NCBI GenBank assembly: GCA_951799405.1
Contig: OX637353.1
Span: 15,314,001-15,378,000 of the forward strand
Length of the DNA: 64,000 bases
Direction: 5' to 3'
Source of the DNA: Agapetus fuscipes
Lineage: Eukaryota; Arthropoda; Insecta; Trichoptera; Glossosomatidae
Of the stretch, positions 20,446 through 30,245 are shown piece by piece. The translations under genes and the position numbers were made by a program. A model generated the notes under the pieces. The model saw only the letters and a program-made list of their open reading frames with translations. It was not told the origin of the DNA and did no database searches. The stretch's first letter is position 1; each line of letters opens with the position of its first letter.

Positions 20446-21565
20446 ACAAGATGTTCATAGACAGAATGTCCACCGATAGGTTCCACGGCAAGATGGTCAT
20501 AGACAGAATGTCCACCGACAGGTTTCACGGCAAGATGGTCATAGACATAATTTCTATCGACAAATGTCCAACAACACAATGTCCATCGACAAAATGTCCA
20601 CCGACATAATGCCCACGAAGCAAAATGTCTACCATCAAAATGTACAACGACAGAATGTCCACTGACAAAATATCCGATGACAATTTTATTTGTAAGTACA
20701 CATTCAGCATTTGTAAGCGCGAACTACACTTGTTGGTTTGTGGGCATACATCTGAGAGCTTTAAATGAATATATCCTTGCAACTTAGATTATAGATTATA
20801 GATTATTATACAAAATGTCCGCCGACATAATGTCCACCGACATATTGTCCACGCAACAATATGTCCAGCGACAAAATGTCCGACATAATGTACCTACACG
20901 CGACAAAACTATCACCGACAAAAAGTCCACGCGGCAAAATGTCCATCAACAAATTTCCAGCGACATAATGTCCACCGACATAATGTACACGTGACAAAAT
21001 TTCCCCTGACAAAATGTCCACCCACAAACTTCCCACAGACAAAATGTCCGCCGACCAAATGTTCATCGAAAAAATGGCCGCTGACAAAATGTCCGTCGAC
21101 AAAAATGTCCACCGACATAATGCCCACCGACATAATGTACACGTGACAAAATTTCCCCCGACAAAATGTCCACCCACAAACTTCCCACAGACAAAATGTC
21201 CGCCGACCAAATGTTCATCGAAAAAATGTCCGCTGACAAAATGTCCGTCGACAAAAATGTTCACCGACATAATGCCCACCGATATAATGTACACGCGACA
21301 AAATTTCCCCCGACAAAATGTCCACCCACAAACTTCCCACAGACAAAATGTCCGCCGACCAAATGTTCATCGAAAAAATGGCCGCTGACAAAATGTCCGT
21401 CGACAAAAATGTCCACCGACATAATGCCCACCGATATAATGCTCACGAGACGAAATGTCCACCAACATAATGTACACGCGACAAAATGTCCATCGACAAA
21501 ATGTAGAGTGGACCTTTTGTCAATGGACATTGTGTTGGTGGATATTCTGTCAATGGACATTTGTC
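20446..21565. repeat. GACAAAATGTCCACC minisatellite with 152-bp higher-order repeats
   Basis: About 60 units of 15 bp. A 152-bp super-unit repeats at 20991, 21143 and 21295, with a start of a fourth at 21447. The last 55 bp (21514-21565, CTTTTGTCAATGGACATTGT) are in inverted orientation. ORFs of up to 162 codons on both strands arise from the 15-bp period, which keeps frames open between irregularities; they are artefacts. Confidence 0.92.
20687..20813 (+). mobile_element. T-unit 3' half inside the array
   Basis: TTTTATTTGTAAGTACACAT to an AGATTAT tail. It is flanked on both sides by array units, so it landed in or was copied into the minisatellite. Confidence 0.75.
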
Positions 21566-21735
21566 ATGACACGTTTTATGGGTATTTCAGAGCTACGAAT
21601 CGTAGAATGAAGCCATGATCAGACCGAAATGACTTTCTGTGTACCTTGACAAAAAAACTGTTTTTTTTGTAATCAATTAAGTTGATTTAAGCCATTCTGT
21701 ACGTTGTCATAAGCACGCCTGATTATCTTCATTAC
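21566..21735. other. Short unassigned gap
   Basis: Nothing recognised. Confidence 0.4.
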
Positions 21736-22240
21736 TCACTTCTTATTTTTCTTATACAGCCATATCCATCCACTGCTGGACATAGGCCTCCCCCATATCT
21801 CTCCATCTCTGTCTCGCGCTTTCTGAATCCAGTCTCCAGCAAGCCTTCTTATATCATCCGACCATCTCGTGGGAGGTCTCCCTCTGCTTCTCTTATCTTC
21901 CCGAGGTCTCCACTCTACCAATCTCTTCGTCCATCTCTGGTCGGTGGTTCTAGCAACATGTCCTTCAAAGGACCATTTTAGCTTTGCCACTCTCTCTACG
22001 ACATCGGTTACTCCCGACCTTATCCGTAGCTCTGTGTTCCTTATTTTGTCGGAGAGTCTTACGTGTAGCATAGCTCTTTCATGTTTTCTTTGTGCTACAC
22101 GGAGTTTTCTTATCGTCGTTTTTGTGAGAGCTAGTATTTTTGCTCCATAAGCCAATACTGGCAATACGCATTGGTCGTACATTTTGCGTTTCAAGCTTTA
22201 TGGAATGCTGCTGTCGAAGAACGTTTTTGAGGTTGCCACA
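21736..22240 (-). pseudogene. RTE-like LINE RT C-terminus
   Basis: The minus-strand reading covers KRKMYDQCVLPVLAYGAK, RKLRVAQRKHERAMLHVRLS, WTKRLVEWRPREDKRSRGRP, PTRWSDDIRRLAGDWIQKA, ending WLYKKNKK. One stop precedes it (TSKTFFDSSIP, stop, SLKRKMYD). This type of RT tail is common in lepidopteran genomes as I remember them. The catalytic core is absent and the element is dead. Confidence 0.88.
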
Positions 22241-22244
22241 TAAT

Positions 22245-22677
22245 AATAATAATAATAATAATATTAGGATGATTTATTTGGTGAGCGCTGTTTTTGTGTG
22301 TATCACACCTCAAGAGCCCTCTGCGAGCTTGGTCGTCGCTATAGAAAGAGTCAATTCTCAAGCAAGACCGAGTTGTTGTAAGGCTGGATGGACCTTTCAG
22401 TGACCGGTCTTTGGTTAAGGTTTATGATTTTTTTCAACCCAGCGAAGAGCACATTTGAAAATATAAAAGGTGATTTTTTGTGCTCCGCTGGGATTCGAAT
22501 CCACAACCTTCCATTTACGAGTCCGAAGTGTTGCCACTGGACTACGGACCGGTCCAAGATGCCAACGACACGCGGTGTACCTGAGTGGTAACCCATCCAA
22601 GTACTATCCGCACTCAATGTTGCTTAACTTCGGTGATCTATGGGAACCGATGCTTTCAACATGGTATCGTCGTTGAC
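22245..22677 (-). mobile_element. SINE-B, most complete 5S-tRNA copy
   Basis: On the minus strand: 5S-like domain 22677-22561 (about 117 bp, both ends present, GTCAACGACGATACCATGTT to CACCGCGTGTCGTTGGC), a short linker, tRNA-like domain 22556-22480 with B-box GGATTCGAATCCC, body, then the LINE-like tail (CTCTTGAGGTGTGATACACA) and ATT repeats. This copy defines the architecture. Promoter activity is possible through 5S or tRNA boxes but untested. Confidence 0.9.
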
Positions 22678-22740
22678 AAACGTTGATTATATGCTGCCCA
22701 TCCAAGACCTATTCTTCTCTGAATCTCAACTGTCTGGTTA

Positions 22741-23064
22741 TCACGTGATAGTAAGATGACGGTCATTTACTAAGACCATAAAGCTTAAGAAACTGAAACT
22801 AGAGATTTTGGGTAGGTATAGAGCACTCTTAAGTGACAATTTAAACGTGGGATTTATATTTGTATGCACTGCACGCAAACTTAAAACCTCGCGCTCCACA
22901 TGTGTGTCATCCGTACGATAAACCAGGGTCTGGTCTGCGCTAATAGCTTCTTTGATGTTCCCAGTAACTCGATCCCATTCGTAGCGTGGGTCAGAATGTG
23001 GGCTGAAAATGCATTCTACAAACCGCCACTCTTGCGTGACAGTTTTGAATGTACGCCCCTTTTC
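22741..23064 (-). CDS. Possible host exon or gene fragment, unrecognised
   Basis: A 107-codon open frame without a usable start, between stops, on the minus strand. It includes TQEWRFVECIFSPHSDPRY, then EWDRVTGNIKEAISADQTLV and YRTDDTHVEREVLSLRAV. The first two thirds are GC-richer and read like ordinary protein. After about residue 65 the composition turns AT-rich, so an exon may end at GAG|GTTTTAAG near 22890; an acceptor could lie near 23060. I cannot name the family. Alternatives: a piece of an unfamiliar transposon protein, or chance. Its neighbours are all repeats. Confidence 0.35.
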   Translation of the reverse strand, partial: EKGRTFKTVTQEWRFVECIFSPHSDPRYEWDRVTGNIKEAISADQTLVYRTDDTHVEREVLSLRAVHTNINPTFKLSLKSALYLPKISSFSFLSFMVLVNDRHLTIT

Positions 23065-23065
23065 T

Positions 23066-23240
23066 CATCGTCATAACAATGAAAACTGGAAATTTATTTT
23101 TTAAAAACAATTCTCTCACTATCGTGGTTTTGCGTTTTTCTCTTAGCTCAGATTGTGTAGACTGTGATTCTTAACACAATTTCATTGATAGGTCATCTTT
23201 GTATCAAAATGGTAGATAAGCCATACAAGCACTGAGGGGA
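23066..23240 (-). mobile_element. M3 element, partial
   Basis: Antisense interior (TTCTCTTAGCTCAGATTGTG) and an end (GGTAGATAAGCCATACAAGC) match M3. The other end has been lost or abuts the exon-like frame. Confidence 0.65.
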
Positions 23241-23274
23241 TGAACTTTGTAAATCATTTGTACGATAATAATAT

Positions 23275-23713
23275 CGACGGTTAAAAGCCAATAGGGCATA
23301 AGCGACCAAAACTAAATTGTTCAGGAGAGCAGTTTAAAGTTTGAGATTGCAGAAAAATGGCATAACTTTTTTATTTGTTACCAAATCGTTAAAATCAAAA
23401 CAGTTCTAAAATTAAAAAAATAAAGGCATTTATTGGCGTTCCTATTGATGTGGTTTTACGATGTTTTACATTTTTTATGTCACAAACGCCTTCAGGACAA
23501 AAAAGGCCGAAATCTTGTCGGTCACACCAAAACCATACTTCGGAAACGCAGTTGTTTGCTTGGGAATAAACAACAACAAAAATCATCGTAGAGCCATGAG
23601 AGTTAGCGCATTGGAAAGACCGATTAATTTCAAGTAGGACAGCATTCATAACTCATTTTTGACCGAAACGTCACATTTTCTTTAAACTTTTTTTTACTTC
23701 CTTTTAACCGTCG
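23275..23713 (+). mobile_element. M1 element, complete, 13-bp TIRs
   Basis: The ends CGACGGTTAAAAG and CTTTTAACCGTCG are perfect inverses, flanked by ATAT on both sides (a TA duplication with slightly longer ends also fits). It is 439 bp. An 84-codon minus ORF differs from those in other copies and is not convincing. Confidence 0.85.
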
Positions 23714-24050
23714 ATATACAAAATAAATACAACAGACTTTCAATGTGTGAATCAACAAACCCTAATAAGGTATACATAAAATATTCAATGTTTATGACAT
23801 TTTTTTCGATCACGCAAAAATGTGACGCTTGCCTGACCGTCTCCGGCGTGTACCAACATTAGAGTGGTGGCTGCTGCGGATCCCCCACGGCTCTTAGCGG
23901 GAAAAAGAACAGATGGGATGAACTTTCATGCTGTGTGTATACGTACTGGACTAGATACTTCATTGTGTTTGTTTTACGAAACTGTGCACGGACTATTCTC
24001 TGACCTAGGTGATTTTTTTTATTAAAAAAATAAACCAAACTGATTTTTTT
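23714..24050. other. Gap, nothing recognised
   Basis: It contains a short mixed-composition segment (23825-23920) with no supportable reading frame. Confidence 0.4.
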
Positions 24051-24054
24051 TTAA

Positions 24055-24330
24055 AGAAATCCTGTGTGGAGGACTCCATAGATTCTAGAGACTCTAGTGG
24101 TCTATGACACTTGTTGTAGTGCCGCAGAGGTGTACGAGCTTGGTCGTCGCTACAAAGTGCCAATACTCGGACCTTTAGTGACCGGCCATTGGTAAAGGCT
24201 TATAAAATTTTCAACCCAACGAAGAGCAAATTTGAAAGTATAAATGGTATTTTTTTGTGCTCCGCCAGGATTCCAACCCACAACCTTCCCATTCAGAGTC
24301 CGCAGTGTTGCCACTGGACCACGGACCGGC
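24055..24330 (-). mobile_element. SINE-B, poly-A form
   Basis: Antisense of the GCACAGGATTTCTT-type tail begins at AAAGAAATCCTGTGTGGAGG. The body follows, and the tRNA-like head ends at ACCACGGACCGGCC. No 5S domain is attached. Confidence 0.8.
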
Positions 24331-25489
24331 CGTTGTTTTTGACCGGACCTCATTGGTGAGCAATACATAGGTATGTAACAGGCTACACTATACGTGTAGC
24401 TTAGTTGCGTTTTACTCCGTAAATTTATTCACAAGCCTTGGAAAAATCCAAATATTAAATTTTGGTTATGAGAGAATTTCGAATGGTTATATATCTTTGC
24501 AACTTAGATTATAGATGGGAGTTTATACAAGTGTTTTATAATCAGAGTACCTGTCAAGACAACTCTTAACAGAAATGTAAATTTCAACGCAGAAAGAAGC
24601 GATTGTCTCGAAATGTCATTACTGGCAAATTCCCCCATCATTCAATTTGAATTTGATTTCAAAACAATTTACAAATTTATTCCGCGATAAATAAATAATT
24701 GAATATTTTGTTCGGCGTTGCTTTTACAAACCCTAAAATTAAATTAAGCTTTGGATTGAGTTAATTTTAACTTTAACAAAGTGGAAAGCAAGTTTTTGGA
24801 AAGTCGTCTCTTTTATTATTTAATTAATTATAATCGTACCTCGGGGTGGAATTTGTTAATTATTTTGTTTTACAAAAGAGTAAATAAATTATGCATGTAT
24901 TACGAGTATTAAATTATTTATTCATAAATGAATATAGTAAATAAATGAAAGAAAAAGCTTTATAATTAAGATAAAAAATTAATAAACGTGCTAGAAACTC
25001 TTTTGCTATGACCATAAAGTGTAAGAAAAAAAAACGGCAGATTTAGGGTATAAAGGGCTCTCAAATATCAATATATCATTGCAAATTAGATTGTAGAGTA
25101 TACTTACATATTGTGTGAAAGATCTAGATTCTAGATAAACTAAATTGGATTCTCTAGCACGCTACACTAGTATAGATAAGTATTAGGCTGATTTATTTGG
25201 CGAGCGCTGTTTTTTTTAAACAAAAAAGTTAAAAATTCAACGAGAACAATACTGTCATAATTTTTTTTTTCACTCGGATATTCAAAGCAGCTTTTGCCCG
25301 GCACGCAAAGCGAATAGCAATCAGATAAACTAAAATACAAATTAGCAATCGTTTACAATGTATTTGTTTTGTTTGTTTTTATTTGTTTTTTCGCGGACAA
25401 ATAAAGTGAAACAGGAAATTTGCATTCGTAACTAACTTCCGGATGGAAATTATACAGTGAAAGGGAGTATAGATCTGTGGGAGTATACC
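24331..25489. other. AT-rich gap with scraps
   Basis: SINE-A's last 35 bp lie at 24376-24410 (CTACACTATACGTGTAGC). T-unit tail scraps lie at 24485-24515 and 25075-25100. The rest, rich in A/T runs, holds no gene. Confidence 0.45.
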
Positions 25490-25575
25490 TATCTATAATC
25501 TATAATCTAAGTTGCAAGGATATATTCATTTAAAGCTCTCAGATGTATGCCCACAAACCAACAAGTGTAGTTACC
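25490..25575 (-). mobile_element. T-unit 3' fragment
   Basis: AGATTAT tail repeats, then GTTGCAAGGATATATTCATT to CACAAACCAACAAGTGTAG. The remainder is missing. Confidence 0.7.
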
Positions 25576-25769
25576 TACTTGAACAAAAATAAAACTTTTG
25601 AGCGATTTTGCGCTTCGTTTTGCCAAGCTGCATACGCAGCGGATTCACACAATAATCCTATCCTTAGATTTCCATTATTTTTTCGTATTATGTGTATCAT
25701 TCTTCACGCTACTCGTGATCTAGCAACAATCCCTGGGCAGCCACATCGAGGCGTGACTACCTTCTGGTG

Positions 25770-26550
25770 AATAGAGTACCACTCTCCATAGGAGGTAAGC
25801 TAATCCAGCCTTCTGATTCGGTAAGACTTCTAGGAGTCTTACTGGATCGCAACCTGACACTGGATAGGCAAATAGATGCCACAATAGCTTCTTCTTTTTT
25901 TTTTCGCTTCGCCAAATAAAGGCAATAAGAAAATGTCTGCCGTCAGATGCGGTTAAGACCCTGGTGAGTGCGTTTGTGATGTCTCGGATTGACTATTGCT
26001 CGACGCTTTATAGTGGTCAGCCGAAGAAACAGTTTAATCGCTTTCAATCTGTGTTGAATTCGGCAGCAAGACTCATATTCGGGATTCCCAAATTCGCTCA
26101 CATCACCCCGCTGTTAAAAAGACTTCATTGGCTTCGTTTCCCGGAGAGGGTGGTCTTCCGTGTTTGTTTAATGGTATATAAAGCCATCAATGGCTTGGCC
26201 CCACCTTATCTGGCTGATATGATTTCACCTGTTGAAATGGGTGTTAGGAGGCAGACACTCAGATCTGCGGGTGATGGAGTAGTCAATTTGGTTCAGCCGC
26301 GCCGTCAGATTCGTACAAACTTCGGAGACCGCGCTTTCCGTGTTGCGGGGCCGGTGGAGTGGAACAGACTGCCACCCGGAGTGAAGAACTCCAAATCTGT
26401 GGGTGTATTTCGAGGAGCACTCAAGGCACACTTGTTTAGAAAGTCTTATCCATGATCGGAGAGGGCCCTTGAGGTGTGACACACACAAAAACGGCGCTCT
26501 CTTATCATGTGTAATTTAAAATAAATCAGCCTGTTATTATTATTTATTAA
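25770..26550 (+). pseudogene. CR1-like LINE RT C-terminus and 3' end
   Basis: The reading passes RLLGVLLDRNLTLDRQID, a disrupted T-rich patch near 25892-25912, then an intact 163-codon stretch: VMSRIDYCSTLYSGQ, LKRLHWLRFPERVVFRVCLM, RTNFGDRAFRVAGPVEWNRL, ending LKAHLFRKSYP and stop. The WNRLPP..FRGALKAHLF ending is the classic CR1-type tail. The 3' UTR GCCCTTGAGGTGTGACACAC to AATAAATCAGCC runs into TTATTATTATT. Catalytic YADD region absent. Confidence 0.9.
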
Positions 26551-26787
26551 TCCCACAAGGAGTGCCACCCGAGGTATGCTATTAGCTTCAGTAACATCAA
26601 ACCATTTACTTTTAGAGTCATGGGCACGCCTCTGACCTAGAGGTTCTTGTTTTGTCGTGCCGTTGCTTTTATTTCACGGGAAAACCTTTCACCACTTGAG
26701 AAAATATATAGCTTTGCATGAGCGTCCATGTGCTGTGGGTCCTTTTGACACATACATACAGGACGGGTACGAGGAGGGTTTGAGAAT
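26551..26787. other. Gap, nothing recognised
   Basis: Mixed composition without a supportable frame. Confidence 0.4.
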
Positions 26788-27105
26788 ACCGTGGTCCGTA
26801 GTCTAGTGGTGACACTTCGGACTCGTAAATGGAAGGCTGTGGGTTCGAATCCCGGCGGAGCACAAAAAATATATCATTTATATTTTCAAATTTGCTCTTC
26901 GATGGGTTGAAAAATTCATAAATCCTTAACCAAACACCGGTCACTATAGATCCATCCAGCCTTACAGCAACTGGGTCTTGCTTGAGTATTGGCGCTTTGT
27001 GGCGACGACTAAATTCGTAAACACCTCTGCGGCACTAGAACAAGTGTCATAGAACCCTAGAGTTTTTGAAATCTACGGAGTCTCCCGCACAGGGTTTCTT
27101 AAAAA
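26788..27105 (+). mobile_element. SINE-B, poly-A form, with full tRNA head
   Basis: Head GTCCGTAGTCTAGTGGTGAC with B-box GGGTTCGAATCCC, body, then CACCTCTGCGGCACTAGAAC, GGAGTCTCCCGCACAGGGTT and poly-A. No 5S domain. One of the cleanest poly-A-form copies. Confidence 0.85.
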
Positions 27106-27109
27106 AAAA

Positions 27110-27220
27110 AGTACGCATGCGTCATGTGTAAACGCGAACTTACACATGTATGTTTGAGCAATTAATTAAATAAAAGCTTTTTATATCAATATATCTTTGC
27201 AACTTAGATTATGGATAGAT
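27110..27220 (+). mobile_element. T-unit 3' fragment
   Basis: GCGTCATGTGTAAACGCGAA to TTTGCAACTTAGATTATGGA. Confidence 0.65.
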
Positions 27221-27407
27221 ATAGAACCAAAACTACGTAAGAACATTGGATTTATTTAATATTTTGTTTCTTTGTGTCTTATTGAAATAAAACAATTAAT
27301 TTATTTCACTAAATGTACATGTTCGACATCCACCGCGGCATTTTGAAATCCAGATTGTTCCCAATCCAGCAGTGGCTCCCAACCTAGAGGCGATCTGGGG
27401 CGATTTG

Positions 27408-27643
27408 AGCTCTGCAAAGATGTATGTTCATTTAAAATTAATATTCAATGCATGCCCCTAAACAGACACCTGTACATTCACGCTTACAAATGCTGCGTGT
27501 GTGCCCGCAATTTGAAAACCAAATCTCAAATGAACATAAGCCCTGAAACTTTTGCCGACCTTTCCTGAAATTGGGGGACTAAGTTAACAATTTTTTACTG
27601 CATGGGTGGTCAGCCTCATACCAACCCATAAGTCAAGCGCCCG
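27408..27643 (-). mobile_element. T-unit
   Basis: Its tail end is worn (CTCTGCAAAGATGTATGTTC). The start end is intact (CATACCAACCCATAAGTCAAG). Confidence 0.7.
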
Positions 27644-27774
27644 GAGGCGATTGCAGAGCAATGGAGCGATAGGGAGGCGATGGGATTATAACGAATTTTC
27701 AATCTCACTTTTTTACTTTTATTGTTTAAGAATGTTTTAACTTCCTTATTTTCAATTTAAAAGTAACATATCTA

Positions 27775-28275
27775 TAATGTACGCTGCAAAGATAAATTAA
27801 CATTTAAAACTCAAATCAAATGCATGCCCACAAACCAACACGTCGCACGTTTAATAATAAAGAGAAATAACTCGAAAATTGGGAAAATCGAGATTTTGTA
27901 ATAAAACGCAAGAACAATGCGAGAAGAATGCGTAGAATGCGACAGCCGTTCAATTTGGACGAATATGACCGAGATAAAACATCGGCCGCCTTTTTCATCC
28001 CATACAAGTTGTACTGGGTGTCTGAACTTCAAACGCGTTTTCCCAACATTCATGTTTTTTGAGTTATTGCTCTTTATTATTAAACGTGTGACGTGTAGTT
28101 CGCGTTAACAAATGCTGAATGTGTACTTACAAATAAAATCCAAACCTCAGATGAACATAAGCCCTACAACTTTTACCGACCTTCCCTGATAAAGGGGTGA
28201 CATTGGCAAAGTGAACCATTTTTTACAGTTAAGGTGGTCAGCCTCATACCAACCTATAAATCAAGGAATATGTTC
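27775..28275 (-). mobile_element. T-unit split by M2
   Basis: The tail side is 27775-27843 and the body resumes at 28091 (ACGTGTAGTTCGCG) to AAATCAAGGAATATG. Removing M2 and one ACGT restores the block found in other T-units. Confidence 0.85.
27844..28090. mobile_element. M2 element, complete, TSD ACGT
   Basis: Ends CGCACGTTTAATAATAAAGA and its inverse finishing AAACGTGTG. ACGT stands at 27840-27843 and 28091-28094, and the empty site is known from other T-units. Overlapping ORFs of 60-80 codons are incidental. Confidence 0.9.
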
Positions 28276-28403
28276 CCTTTCATATTTATTTTTTATATTT
28301 TATTTATTTATATAGCGTTTCCCAAAATAAATCAATAATGTTTTATCTATTTACACATAAAGGGGCGATGTGCGTTAAGAGTTTGGGAATCACTGGTTTA
28401 AAC

Positions 28404-28659
28404 CGTACATTTTCGATGTACGTACACAATAATTTGCAAATTCCTCGTATACTTTTGGCATGCCCCCCTTCTAAAATAAACTCCCTTATTATTTGTAACA
28501 AGATTGTTTTGTTCGTTATATCTACATGTATGCGTATTCATATAACGAATGTGGAACGCTATTAGACTGGTCCTTGTTTTTTTTAAAGCAGTTCATTATT
28601 ATTTTTTCAAGAAAGATACAAATAAAATTATCTGTCAAAGTTAAATAAGGGGTCTCAGA
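28404..28659. other. Gap, nothing recognised
   Basis: AT-rich, no supportable gene. Confidence 0.4.
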
Positions 28660-28902
28660 TATAATCTAAGTTGCAAAGATATATTAACATTTAAGGCTCT
28701 CAAATTCATGCCCACAAACAAACACGTATAGTTCGCGCTTACAAATGTTTACTTCCAAATAAAATCCAAACCTCAAACGAACATATATGTAAGCCCTACA
28801 ACTTTTGCCGACCTTCCCTGACACAGGGGTGACATTGAAAAAGTGAACCATTTTTTACAGTATGGGTGGTCAGCCTCATACCAACCTATAAGTCAAGGAA
28901 TT
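28660..28902 (-). mobile_element. T-unit, full length
   Basis: It starts ATAATCTAAGTTGCAAAGAT and ends CCTATAAGTCAAGGAATTT. The block GACCTTCCCTGACACAGGGG is conserved. Confidence 0.8.
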
Positions 28903-28934
28903 TATTGATGATAATTTTTATATTAAAATCCCTT

Positions 28935-29152
28935 CATTTATAGGTTGGTATGAAGCTGACCAGCCATAGGAACTGTAAAAAATGGTTCACTTGCCTATGT
29001 CACCCCTGTTTTCGAGAAGAATGGCAAAAATCGAAGGATTACTGTTGATTTGCGATTGAGATTTTAATTTGTTAGATCACATGCAGCATGCGTAGGCGCT
29101 AACTTACTCGTATTTGCTTGTGGGCATGCATTTAATACATGAATCTTAAGTG
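28935..29152 (+). mobile_element. T-unit lacking its tail
   Basis: TTATAGGTTGGTATGAAGCT to GTGGGCATGCATTTAATACA. It stops at TCTTAAG, where unrelated sequence begins, and lies head to head with the previous copy. Confidence 0.75.
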
Positions 29153-29330
29153 TGCCGCATTCGCTGGAATGGTCAAGAGATGAGGCGCTGGCACTCGAAT
29201 TTGCATTACTGAAACTAGCGCCGGTGTGAACCCCGCCTGCGCCGTATCCTATCGACAACTTCGAACCTGATTCTGAAGATTTATTGCATGCACACAAGCA
29301 TCCATTTTCGCATGAAAGCAAACTGGCCAT
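29153..29330 (-). other. Coding-like segment of unknown origin
   Basis: The minus strand is open with a start at 29330: MASLLSCENGCLCACNKSSE, then SKLSIGYGAGGVHTGASFSN and a Ser/Ala-rich run, before entering T-unit sequence. The 178 bp are GC-richer than the flanks. It might be a cut-off first exon, but there is no promoter, splice or homology evidence. Confidence 0.25.
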
Positions 29331-29440
29331 GCAAAATACGTTGGTGAATTGTATTCCTCTTCACAAATCTATTAAAAAATACTGTAACTGTGACTCTGTC
29401 GTAATTACTCTAAGAGTGATCAGAGCCTCTGCAGATTGAC
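29331..29440. mobile_element. SINE-C tail and LINE-K end
   Basis: Bases 29331-29378 are the last 48 bp of SINE-C (GTTGGTGAATTGTATTCCTC). Bases 29379-29440 are an antisense LINE-K end (TACTGTAACTGTGACTCTGT). Confidence 0.65.
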
Positions 29441-29815
29441 TCTTGCTAAAAATGTCTCATTGGCTAATTTTTTTTATTTTTTTTTTAAGTTTGGCACTTC
29501 ATCCATATTGGACGATTGCTGCCATGTTACAAACATAAATATTTTAGAAGCTTTTTGTTATTTTGGAGTAAAGATGAAATTTAGGTTTTAATTAAATTTT
29601 GATATTGTTCTTATTCAAAAAGGAAACTATCGGACTAAAGTGTTTTGTTGAAAATAAAATAAATTTTGCATTCACTGGGAGTGGACAGTCTCTTTTTAGT
29701 TTTAGGAAAAATTTGTTCAGTGGGCATCCAAGCAGCATGGGCTAATTATATTAATAAATAATTCATTAAAAACATTACAAAATGAATGGTTATTTTGTAA
29801 TACTTAGGGCCTGTT
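29441..29815. other. AT-rich gap, nothing recognised
   Basis: No repeat or coding signal. Confidence 0.45.
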
Positions 29816-30051
29816 GCACCAACCTCCAATCAATATTTGATTGAAACATCAAATTTGATTGCTTAGTTCTGGTAAGGACCTCGGTTAATTACTTCTCGAA
29901 AGTTGGTAAAAATGTGATGGAATTTGAACAGGAAATATGATTCACATCAGCTGACTTACGTATATGCAATCAATTGTTTGATTTGAAAGGGAGAAATCAC
30001 ACTTTTAATTTTGATTTTCGTCTGATTGGAGTTTGATGCAACAGGCCTTTA
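29816..30051. mobile_element. MITE, ends GGGCCTGTTGCACCA
   Basis: GGGCCTGTTGCACCAACCTC at the left is inverted as GAGTTTGATGCAACAGGCC at the right, with CCAATCA/TGATTGG extending the arms. It is 236 bp and non-coding. Superfamily undetermined. Confidence 0.75.
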
Positions 30052-30074
30052 AGATCTGTTTCTGGTACGGAAAA

Positions 30075-30245
30075 CAGTTTGGTGAATCGAATTGTTACTG
30101 TAACTGTAACTCTTTCGCGATTCGGCTAGGGGTGACCAGAGCTTCTGCAGATTTTCCTACATTTTTTCCTATCCATGCATACCTCTTTCACTTCATTCAT
30201 ATCCATCACCTTTTTCATACATTTCCTTTTTTTACTTTTCCTATT
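30075..30245 (-). pseudogene. LINE-K RT end
   Basis: The antisense tail (TTACTGTAACTGTAACTCTT) is followed by RT C-terminal codons (antisense of the MKKVMDMNEVKEVCMDRKK type). Frame and sequence are eroded. Confidence 0.7.

Larger units (their letters stand above)
27372..28403 (+). mobile_element. hAT-like element carrying nested insertions
   Basis: The left end CAGTGGCTCCCAACCT and the inverse of the right end (CAGTGATTCCCAAACT, 28388-28403) form a hAT-type terminal pair. No clear 8-bp duplication is left. Inside are two T-units (27408-27643 and 27775-28275), one of which carries M2. No transposase frame remains. Confidence 0.55.

Noticed and set aside
21014..21618. ORFs of 124-162 codons on both strands
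   Set aside because: They are translations of the 15-bp minisatellite. The period is a multiple of three, so stops are rare. The peptide is a simple repeat on both strands.
22561..22677. A functional 5S rRNA gene
   Set aside because: It is joined directly to a tRNA-like domain and SINE body, is diverged from the canonical sequence, and has a second copy in the same context at 8392.
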